Made by a program: the position numbers and the translations under genes. DNA of 10,365 nt from Bacteroidales bacterium (lineage in GTDB: Bacteria > Bacteroidota > Bacteroidia > Bacteroidales > Tenuifilaceae): NCBI GenBank assembly GCA_008933525.1, contig WBUV01000076.1, positions 1 to 10,365 on the forward strand. The letters run 5' to 3'. The notes under the pieces were generated by a model. The model worked only from the letters and a program-made list of their open reading frames with translations, made no database searches and was not told the origin of the DNA. Shown here piece by piece: positions 1 through 5,881 of the stretch. How positions within the stretch are numbered: the stretch's first letter is position 1; each line of letters begins with the position of its first letter.

Positions 1-438
1 GGTGCAGGTAAAGCCAAACGCTTTGGACAAGAGTTTGTTGAACTAATAAAAGCGTACGTTGAGGATAAGGATATAATCCGACCTCAAGATATGGTTGTTA
101 AATCCGTGGCTAACAAATCGTTGCTTAAAGTTTACATTATTCAAAGCATTGACCGGAAGATGGATTTAAACGATATTGCCGAAGCCAAAAACCTAGAAAT
201 GGGAGAACTTTTGAATGAACTTGAGGCGATTGTGAACTCTGGAACAAAAATTAATATTGATTACTACATCGAAAAGGTTATTGATGAGGATAAGCAAGAT
301 GAGATTTTTGACTATTTCCAGAACGAAGCAGAAAGCGAAAGCGTTGAAGAAGCTATTACTGCCCTTGGAGAGGGTGATTACACCGAAGAAGAGATTCGCT
401 TAATGCGCATTAAGTTTATGTCGGAAATGGGTAACTAA
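1..438 (+). CDS. recQ: ATP-dependent DNA helicase RecQ, C-terminal part (5' end outside window)
   Basis: Frame 1 is open from the first base, giving 145 residues before the stop at 436-438. The fragment begins with Gly-Ala-Gly-Lys-Ala-Lys-Arg-Phe-Gly, which fits the end of an HRDC domain. It continues into the helical C-terminal extension (helix-turn-helix-like) that I recognise from Bacteroidota RecQ proteins: the VANKS..KV.IIQSIDRK stretch at about residues 37-54, NSGTKINIDY at about 80-89, and the closing TEEEIRLMRIKF..EM. RecQ unwinds DNA 3'-5' in recombination and repair; the helicase motor itself lies upstream and is not visible here. An internal ATG at 91 is not the real start, because homology continues upstream of it. 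No hairpin terminator follows, so read-through into the ABC genes 47 bp downstream is possible. The identification rests on recalled family sequence, not on a search. Confidence 0.85.
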   Translation, partial: GAGKAKRFGQEFVELIKAYVEDKDIIRPQDMVVKSVANKSLLKVYIIQSIDRKMDLNDIAEAKNLEMGELLNELEAIVNSGTKINIDYYIEKVIDEDKQDEIFDYFQNEAESESVEEAITALGEGDYTEEEIRLMRIKFMSEMGN

Positions 439-485
439 TTCAGCATACAACTTCACATCCAAATTATTGAGCATTATTAACAAAG

Positions 486-1385
486 ATGGCTTCTGTACTA
501 AAAGTAAATTCGCTTAGCAAGAACTTTGGCTCAATAAAAGCCTTAGATAACCTTAATTTATCTATTTCAAAAGGCGAAGTTTTTGGAATTCTTGGTCCAA
601 ATGGCAGTGGGAAAACTACTTTTCTTTCGGTAATTCTTGGCATTAAAACTGCCACTGCTGGAAATTTTTGTTGGTTCGAAGAACCCAATGACAAAGTAGT
701 AAACAACAAACTGGGAGCATTACTAGAAGTGCCATATTTCTATCCCTATTTATCAATCGAAAAGAATCTTCGAATCACAGCCCTTTCTCGCGGGTATGGA
801 CTTGAGAGTATTCCAGAGATATTACACAAAGTTGGTTTATTTGAAAGGCGCAAGTCTCCTTGCTATTCCCTTTCGCTAGGAATGAAACAACGACTTGCTT
901 TAGCTCAAACACTACTTGGCAACCCAGAAATTCTTGTCCTCGATGAACCAACAAACGGATTGGATCCTGAGGGAATTGCGGATGTTCGAAATATAATAAA
1001 GGATCAGTCCTACCTAGGTAAAACAATAATTATTGCCAGCCACAACTTAGACGAAATACAAAAAGTTTGTACTCATGTGGTTATTCTAAAAAATGGAAAG
1101 AATATTGCATACGGTAAGGTGGATGATTTGTTGAGCATAAATCAGGTCGCAATAATTGAAAGCCAACAAACCAATGAGTTAAGTAACATACTTACATCAA
1201 TAAAAGGGTGTAAAATCCTTGAAAAAAATGTCACAGGTTTTGTACTCACATTCGACAATCAGATTAATGTTGCTGAATTCAGTGCTCTGCTTTCCAACGA
1301 AGGAATCACGCTTAATCGGTTCGAAATTCGACGCCCTACCTTGGAGGAACTATTCCTTGGAATTGTAAAACAAACCAACTCATAG
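486..1385 (+). CDS. ABC transporter ATP-binding protein, BcrA/NatA-like (ABC-2 exporter ATPase)
   Basis: This 299-residue protein has every nucleotide-binding motif of an ABC ATPase: Walker A GPNGSGKTT (37-45), signature LSLGM with KQR following (129-136), Walker B ILVLDEP (149-155), D-loop GLDP (158-161) and the H-switch histidine 186. F14 sits where the A-loop aromatic residue is expected. The Q-loop region reads ALLEVPYFYP, with Glu81 where many ABC ATPases have Gln; this is a familiar feature of bacitracin/lantibiotic-type (BcrA) ATPases. A C-terminal extension of about 85 residues ends in the typical RRPTLEELF motif. It should energise the permease encoded 6 bp downstream, at the cytoplasmic face of the inner membrane. 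The substrate (drug, peptide, Na+ or lipid) cannot be told from sequence. There is no clear Shine-Dalgarno site; the start is the first ATG with full homology. Confidence 0.92.
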   Translation: MASVLKVNSLSKNFGSIKALDNLNLSISKGEVFGILGPNGSGKTTFLSVILGIKTATAGNFCWFEEPNDKVVNNKLGALLEVPYFYPYLSIEKNLRITALSRGYGLESIPEILHKVGLFERRKSPCYSLSLGMKQRLALAQTLLGNPEILVLDEPTNGLDPEGIADVRNIIKDQSYLGKTIIIASHNLDEIQKVCTHVVILKNGKNIAYGKVDDLLSINQVAIIESQQTNELSNILTSIKGCKILEKNVTGFVLTFDNQINVAEFSALLSNEGITLNRFEIRRPTLEELFLGIVKQTNS

Positions 1386-1391
1386 AAAAGC

Positions 1392-2213
1392 ATGAAGAAT
1401 TTGTTTAGAATCGAACTTATTAAAACAATATATTATCCAACATTTTGGGCAATACTTCTTCTTCATTCATTATTCTTTGTTATTATAATTGCATTAGGCG
1501 CAAATCTTGACATCAACATACAGGGTGTTCAGGTTTTCAAACTTTTTGCCCCTAATTATATTTGGGGAACAACAGCGTGGATTGCAAGTTGGTTTAATCT
1601 ACTCCTAGCCATTATGATAATTGTACTTACTGGCAATGAAATACAGTATAATACATTTCGACGTCAACTTTTGGATGGGTTAAATCGTAATCATTTAATT
1701 ATTGGGAAGTTCGCACTAATTGCAGGATTATCGTTATATGTGATTTTTCTAGTAACAGTTACAGGTTTTATCATAAGTCTAAACTCTGGAGAACCCTCGA
1801 TCAGTGGTTTTTTCTATGGATTTAAGTTTGTACTAATACTAGGTGTTCAATCGTTAGCGTACATGTCGTTAGCCATGCTAACTGCAATAGTCTTTAGGAA
1901 TATCGCCCTGTCGATAATCGTCTTTTTGCTCTACTTTATCATGATTGAGCCTTTCATTCGAATCTTCTTCGCATCGAATATCGATGTTTACTTCCCAGTA
2001 AAATTAATATCGAATTTAACCCCAATGCCGGATTTTATGGGGATGATAAGCTCCGAACTTTCCGCCATGCAAGCTGTTGATCCCAATTCAATTGCTCAAC
2101 TTCAATCGGTGCCCGATGGACTTTCGTTAGGAATCTCAGTACCTCTGTGTTTAATTTACATCGTTGTATTTGTTTCTGTTAGCAGAATCCTTTTAAAGGT
2201 TCGAGATTTTTAG
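1392..2213 (+). CDS. ABC-2 type transporter permease subunit
   Basis: This is a 273-residue integral membrane protein. I see about six hydrophobic spans, near residues 17-37, 60-81, 106-130, 141-166, 170-193 and 247-268. Between spans 2 and 3 lies a cytoplasmic segment, EIQYNTFRRQLLDGLNRN (83-100), which matches the conserved post-TM2 motif of ABC-2 permeases of the BcrB/NatB kind. A soluble loop of about 50 residues precedes the last span. The start codon is only 6 bp after the stop of the ATPase gene, so the two are surely one operon. The likely complex is two of these subunits with two ATPases. The family exports antibiotics, peptides, ions or lipids; the actual substrate is unknown. No immunity, lantibiotic or two-component genes adjoin it in this window. 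Confidence 0.85.
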   Translation: MKNLFRIELIKTIYYPTFWAILLLHSLFFVIIIALGANLDINIQGVQVFKLFAPNYIWGTTAWIASWFNLLLAIMIIVLTGNEIQYNTFRRQLLDGLNRNHLIIGKFALIAGLSLYVIFLVTVTGFIISLNSGEPSISGFFYGFKFVLILGVQSLAYMSLAMLTAIVFRNIALSIIVFLLYFIMIEPFIRIFFASNIDVYFPVKLISNLTPMPDFMGMISSELSAMQAVDPNSIAQLQSVPDGLSLGISVPLCLIYIVVFVSVSRILLKVRDF

Positions 2214-2244
2214 AATTTATCAGAATAATTATCACCCAATTTAA

Positions 2245-2275
2245 TTGATTTTAGATTACGCTGTAGCTATATTTG
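2245..2275 (+). promoter_or_regulatory. Bacteroidota-type promoter for the T9SS cargo gene
   Basis: A -33 TTG (2245-2247) is separated by exactly 20 bp from TATATTTG (2268-2275), which matches the Bacteroidota -7 consensus TAnnTTTG in all fixed positions. Transcription would start a few bases after 2275, giving a leader of roughly 20 bases before the ATG at 2303. It lies in the gap after the permease stop, so the downstream gene is probably its own transcription unit. Confidence 0.65.
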
Positions 2276-2302
2276 TTTTTAACAACCACTATACACAACG
2301 TT

Positions 2303-3334
2303 ATGAGAAATCTGATAATTATCCTTTTGATAGGAGTTTTGGGCCTAAAGTCAATGGCTCAAGTAAAGATAACCAACGAAACTCATGGATTCATTCCCAA
2401 CGAGAGAAACCCGATGATCCTTACTAAATATGTTGAACCGGGGAATTCTGGAAAAAGTGTTATGTGGGATTTTTCAGACTTAGAAATAGCAGCCAATTTT
2501 GCTGGAATAATCCAAGATAACTATGTTTCGAAATGCTGCGGATTATTCCCGCAAGGGAACATTGTGCTCGAAGAGTTTGGAAACTTTTTTGTTTTTGAAG
2601 CATCGCAAAGTAAACTCGAGCAGTTCGGATATCTTTCCTCCACAGGATCAACCCAAATAGTGTATTCCAAACCTTTTGTTAAAATGCAGTACCCTTTTAC
2701 TTATGGGAGTGTTTTTTCTGGAAACTTCGAGGGCGACTATATTATAAATGGGAATAAAATTGGAGAAATTTACGGTTCGTACAAGGTTGAAGGCGATGCA
2801 AACGGGGTTTTAAAACTACCAAACGGGAAAGAACTAGATAATACGCTAAGGGTAAAAGAAGTGAAAACCACTAAACAAGTAGTTAACAACACCACAACAT
2901 CTATTGAGGATATTACTTACCGTTGGTATGTTTCAAACCATCGGTTTCCGGTTTTGGTGTTAATTAAAAGCACATATTCTTTTACTGATGGAAATACTTC
3001 TTCGCATACAAAGGCTGCTTTTAATAGTAACGTTGTTAACATTAACACAGGTTTAACACAAATCCAGAACGATATAAAACTTGATATTTACCCAAACCCC
3101 TATCAAGGGAGGGTTAATATTGAGTATAATCTTATTAAAAATTCGAACGTTAACATATCTGTATTCGATTTAACCGGCAAATTAGTTCAGGTTGTTGTTA
3201 ATGGAACCGAAAATGCAGGAACCCAAAAACACCACTTTTCGGCTTCTGAATTAGGCATGCCAGCAGGGGCTTATATTGTAAAAATAAGAGTTGATAACTC
3301 CGAGATATCTAGAAAGATTTTGGAGATAAAATAA
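2303..3334 (+). CDS. Secreted protein with T9SS type A C-terminal sorting domain, function unknown
   Basis: The protein is 343 residues from the ATG at 2303. It starts with a signal peptide: Met-Arg-Asn, a hydrophobic core (4-15), then KSMA, with likely cleavage after Ala19. The open frame also has an upstream TTG at 2273, but that triplet is part of the -7 promoter element and would bury the signal peptide, so 2303 is preferred. The central part (about 20-250) is presumably beta-rich. It carries WDFS (55-58), a Cys-Cys pair (78-79), LPNGKELDNTLRVK (172-185) and YRWYVSNHRFPVLVL (206-220), motifs I associate with uncharacterised Bacteroidota cargo proteins. Residues about 256-343 form the type A sorting domain: YPNP (263-266), VFDLTGKLV (287-295), GAYIVKI (322-328), ending KILEIK. 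T9SS moves such proteins across the outer membrane and removes this domain, leaving them anchored or released. The molecular function is unknown. Confidence 0.88.
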   Translation: MRNLIIILLIGVLGLKSMAQVKITNETHGFIPNERNPMILTKYVEPGNSGKSVMWDFSDLEIAANFAGIIQDNYVSKCCGLFPQGNIVLEEFGNFFVFEASQSKLEQFGYLSSTGSTQIVYSKPFVKMQYPFTYGSVFSGNFEGDYIINGNKIGEIYGSYKVEGDANGVLKLPNGKELDNTLRVKEVKTTKQVVNNTTTSIEDITYRWYVSNHRFPVLVLIKSTYSFTDGNTSSHTKAAFNSNVVNINTGLTQIQNDIKLDIYPNPYQGRVNIEYNLIKNSNVNISVFDLTGKLVQVVVNGTENAGTQKHHFSASELGMPAGAYIVKIRVDNSEISRKILEIK

Positions 3335-3351
3335 ACTTCCTTTTGTTGAAC

Positions 3352-3388
3352 AACAATAAAACCCGGCTTAAAGTCGGGTTTTATTGTT
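3352..3388. terminator. Bidirectional Rho-independent terminator
   Basis: Arms 3352-3369 and 3371-3388 are complementary along 18 positions, with a single G-T wobble (G3366 with T3374). The innermost pairs cannot form, so the realistic loop is about five bases. The core is CCCGGC/GTCGGG flanked by AAAA on the left and TTTT on the right, giving a U-tract in both directions. It sits 17 bp after the stop of the plus-strand gene and 16 bp after the stop of the convergent minus-strand gene, so it can serve both. Confidence 0.9.
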
Positions 3389-3404
3389 AGTTTATGGAAT
3401 TGGG

Positions 3405-4488
3405 TTATTTCCAATCCCTATTAAAAGTCACAAAAAGTTTAAAAGATACTCCGTGATTAAAGAAGGCGCCTGTAAAATCAAACCCTAAATCCTTATTTGT
3501 ATCAGCAGCTCCACCAAAAGGGATCATGGCAGCCCCTTCAAAGTCGTAACCCACTGCAAATATGTATGCAGCTGGACCTGTTCTAAAGTAATACCTAACT
3601 CCAAGTGAAAGAGTGTAATGAACCATTACATTGAAAAACTTGTCGGCTACAACAATTCTACCAGGGTTAAGAGCCTCAGCCATATCAACCCCATAATTTG
3701 TAATAGTACCTGGCCCAAAGCCAACTTTATCCTGTGTAATAAAATATACTCCAAAAGGCATAGCTGGCTTTCCAGGAGTCATACCGTAACGGCCTCCTGT
3801 TAAGCATAGTTGCCTTAAAATGTCAAACCCAAAACCGATATTGTAAGATTTAACTGAATATTTGGGGTCATAAGCTGGCTTCCCGAACACTTGATTCTCT
3901 CTCCCACCCTCCGTAACCAACGTGCTTAACTCAACTGGGTATGCTAATGAGGTATAGCCAATTCCCCAGTAAAAACCAATTTGACTCTCCGCTGGAGTTA
4001 CTACCCACTTTCCGTCGATATATCTTTTCTTTTTCGCAACCTTAATAAGATCTACATTGAAATACTCATTTGAGAAATTCTGGGATTTAATAAAGCCAGG
4101 AAAAACAACCGGATCAACGTTTTGATTCCAGGTTAGTGTACCTGATATCTTTGATTTTTGAAGTTTTAATATAAATCCTCTAAATCCTAAGTAACCACCC
4201 CACCTATAGGCTTTCCCAATTAAATTATTTTCTGTTTGCGCAGAAATACCCATCCGTAATCCTATTTGTCTTATTCCAAAGTTCCCTTCGTAGGTAGTCA
4301 TGCTGGTAAGGTTAAACTTTAGCGATAATGGTTCCTTTTAGCACCTTATGATTAATAAATCCAACTTTCCAATTCAGACTAGGAACATAGGAAATTCCAA
4401 TAAATGCGGGCAGAGTATCTTTCACCGATGCATTACTTAAGAAAAAAAACGCACTCAAGAATAGTGTTGCTAGTACTTTTTTTATCAT
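3405..4488 (-). pseudogene. Predicted outer-membrane/surface protein, frameshifted tandem paralogue
   Basis: Read from the ATG at 4488, this gene encodes a signal peptide (MIKKVLATLFLSAFFFLSNA) and then SVKDTLPAFIG.SYVPSLNW, closely matching the start of the intact neighbour encoded at 4503-5588. The frame stops after 58 codons (TAA at 4314-4312). The rest continues in another frame, which is open as a 298-residue stretch starting at the ATG at 4301 and ending at 3405. Removing one base from the four-A run (coding strand, 4339-4336) joins the frames as VLKEPLSLKFNLTSM and gives 360 residues, against 361 in the neighbour. The two proteins share motifs to the C-terminus (ENNLIGKAY, YWGIGYTSL, LRQLC, PGKPA, MAEALNPG, GVSFKL). 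Function is unknown; export and a beta-strand-rich, possibly outer-membrane barrel fold are inferred. It may be a genuine recent pseudogene or a one-base sequence error. An in-frame start at 4301 alone would lack a signal peptide. It lies 14 bp behind its paralogue, likely in the same operon. Confidence 0.8.
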
Positions 4489-5300
4489 ATGCTAGGGATG
4501 TATTATTTGTTATTAATCCACGAAACATAAAGTTTAAACGATACGCCTCTGTTTATAACAAGAGGATCGTACTCGTAGCCCAATTGCTTATTATCCTGAG
4601 CCGCAGGGCCGCCGGAAATAATCATAGCACTAAAATCATAGCCTACAGCGGCCGTAATAAATAATGGTTTCACTATTAAGTAATACCTAAGTCCTAAGGA
4701 AATTGAAAAGTCTACCAAAAATGAAAACCCTTTATTTTTTTCAATTTCTTTGCCTGGATTTAGTGCTTCAGCCATATAAACACCATGATTGGATAATCGA
4801 CCAGAACCAAAGCCAATTTTATCGGCACAAGTATTATAAATACCCAAACGCCATGCTGGCTTTCCAGGAATAATACCGTATTTACCTTGAGTTTGACAAA
4901 GTTGACGTAACATATCCCATCCAAAAAAAGCGGTATAATACTTGGCTGTAAACAGAGTGTCGTAACTTGAAACACCAAACTCTAATTCCGACACATCCGT
5001 GTCCGTAACTGTGGTTTCAAATTCCATAGGCAATCCAAGCGAAGTATATCCAATACCCCAATAAGTTCCAAGAATTATATTTGTAGGATCTCCATTTCCC
5101 ATATGTTTATACATGTTTGAAGCCTTAATTATTTCAACATTGAAATACTTGTTAGAAAACTCACAACTAGTTGGTGTATTCACTGTTGTTTGGCCTGTCC
5201 AGTTGGCTGTTCCTGAAATTTTTGAGTTTTGAATTTTCAACCACCAACTTCTGTAACCAAGGTAACCGCCATACTTATAGGCCTTCCCAATTAAATTATT
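4213..5300 (-). repeat. DNA-level traces of a tandem gene duplication
   Basis: The two paralogues still share exact nucleotide blocks at equivalent positions. A 17-base block at 4213-4229 recurs at 5284-5300, and a 15-base block (gctggctttccagga on the plus strand) lies at 3763-3777 and 4855-4869. The rest has diverged, so the duplication is not very recent. The span given covers the first pair of blocks. Confidence 0.6.
4336..4339 (-). other. Frameshift site in the downstream paralogue
   Basis: On the coding strand the bases read CTA-AAA-GGA with a run of four A. With three A the reading becomes CTA-AAG-GAA-CCA and joins the signal-peptide frame to the 298-residue frame. Stops in both frames limit the shift to the short stretch between about 4340 and 4312. 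The A-run is therefore the most likely, but not the only possible, site. Confidence 0.6.
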
Positions 5301-5588
5301 CTCCATATTGGCCGATAAACCCCAACGCAATCCTAACTTCCTTATGGCAAAATTTCCCTCAATTGATGACATGCCGTTAACGTCAAAGTCATACTTTAAA
5401 AATTTTTCTCGCTCATACTTTTTGTCTCTTAGGAATTTTGGAAAGATCTTTTCGTTAGGATGAACCCTCCATTTTAGAGAGGGGATATACGAATAGCCAA
5501 TAAATGCTGGAATTGAATCTTTAACGCTTGCGTTAACTGAGCAAACAATCAAAACACAGTAAAGGACTGAAATAAATCGCTTAATCAT
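4503..5588 (-). CDS. Predicted exported outer-membrane/surface protein, function unknown
   Basis: This intact 361-residue protein has a signal peptide (MIKRFISVLYCVLIVCSVNA, cleavage likely after Ala20). The mature part is rich in Tyr, Gly, Phe and Trp, with many short alternating hydrophobic strands separated by turns, as expected for an outer-membrane beta-barrel. It ends with VSFKLYVSW followed by a few polar residues. I do not recognise the family. Motifs shared with the adjacent frameshifted copy include EGNF.IR..GLR.G.SA..ENNLIGKAY (77-107), the SKISGT segment, YWGIGYTSL, the LRQLC and PGKPA region, DK.GFG.G...N.GV.MAEALNPG, SLG.RYY, AVGYDF and GVSFKL. It is the first gene of the presumed minus-strand operon, behind a promoter candidate at 5610-5640. 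A TonB-dependent receptor is ruled out by its small size and the lack of a plug domain. Confidence 0.75.
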   Translation of the reverse strand: MIKRFISVLYCVLIVCSVNASVKDSIPAFIGYSYIPSLKWRVHPNEKIFPKFLRDKKYEREKFLKYDFDVNGMSSIEGNFAIRKLGLRWGLSANMENNLIGKAYKYGGYLGYRSWWLKIQNSKISGTANWTGQTTVNTPTSCEFSNKYFNVEIIKASNMYKHMGNGDPTNIILGTYWGIGYTSLGLPMEFETTVTDTDVSELEFGVSSYDTLFTAKYYTAFFGWDMLRQLCQTQGKYGIIPGKPAWRLGIYNTCADKIGFGSGRLSNHGVYMAEALNPGKEIEKNKGFSFLVDFSISLGLRYYLIVKPLFITAAVGYDFSAMIISGGPAAQDNKQLGYEYDPLVINRGVSFKLYVSWINNK

Positions 5589-5609
5589 TTTTGTTTAGGT
5601 TGGTTGATG

Positions 5610-5640
5610 TAAATGTATAGCCATTTTGCTTTTCTGTCAA
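5610..5640 (-). promoter_or_regulatory. Candidate promoter for the minus-strand surface-protein operon
   Basis: On the minus strand, TTG (5640-5638) is followed after 20 bp by TACATTTA (5617-5610). This is one base off the TAnnTTTG consensus, with the same 20-bp spacer as the better promoter at 2245-2275. It would give a leader of roughly 15-20 bases before the ATG at 5588. Confidence 0.45.
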
Positions 5641-5722
5641 TATGCGTATTCTACGTTTTAACAAATTTTTATCAGAGTCAAAATTTTGTTTATAAGCTAT
5701 ACATATTTAATTGACGAAAAGC
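5613..5722. repeat. Two-part inverted repetition overlapping the promoter candidate
   Basis: Block A, ATGTATAGC (5613-5621), recurs as its exact reverse complement at 5696-5704. Block B, GCTTTTCTGTCAAT (5628-5641), recurs as its reverse complement at 5710-5722 with one base missing. The order is A-B-A'-B', so the two pairs interleave and cannot form one simple hairpin. A and B coincide with the -7 and -33 parts of the minus-strand promoter candidate. This points to a partly duplicated regulatory site or shared protein-binding sites rather than a terminator. Confidence 0.5.
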
Positions 5723-5881
5723 CATTTATGAATGTTTTAATAGTTATCAACAATGCTCGTTTTAAAAATGAGGTTTAGCTAACTTCGCAGGAATGGGTTT
5801 ATTCCAAATTGAACTTTTAAGTCTTTGTAAATCAATTTCGAATAATCTCTTGGGAGAAATCAGATATCTAGATTCTGTAAA

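Larger units (their letters stand above)
5589..5881. other. Divergent intergenic region between the surface-protein operon and dnaE
   Basis: This AT-rich region of 293 bp separates the minus-strand surface-protein genes from dnaE. Its left third holds the minus-strand promoter candidate and an inverted repetition of parts of it (listed separately). There is a small inverted repeat, GGAAT-6-ATTCC, at 5790-5805. I found no exact TAnnTTTG match facing dnaE, so the dnaE promoter is not assigned. Only tiny ORFs are present (for example 5613-5714, 33 codons), and none has coding character. Confidence 0.6.

Noticed and set aside
2273..2302. Upstream TTG start that lengthens the T9SS cargo protein by ten residues
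   Set aside because: The TTG is part of the -7 promoter element, and the extension places non-signal residues before the signal peptide.
4336..4339. Phase variation through the A-run in the split paralogue
   Set aside because: A run of four bases is too short for frequent slipped-strand switching.
4312..4345. Programmed +1 frameshifting as the explanation for the split paralogue
   Set aside because: I see no known slippery site, such as the prfB-type CTT-TGA with upstream Shine-Dalgarno, and the intact copy needs no shift. A plain insertion or sequence error is simpler.
5525..5588. Lipoprotein signal (LIVC) in the intact surface protein
   Set aside because: The residue before Cys is Val instead of Gly, Ala or Ser, and a normal signal-peptidase I site (VNA/S) follows.
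5613..5714. 33-codon plus-strand ORF in the divergent intergenic region
   Set aside because: It has no ribosome-binding signal or recognisable pattern, and it overlaps the repeat and promoter blocks. It is probably chance.
5696..5722. A'-B' copy of the repeat as a dnaE promoter
   Set aside because: On the plus strand the -33-like TTG (5711-5713) has no TAnnTTTG about 20 bp downstream, so a functional dnaE promoter here is not supported.
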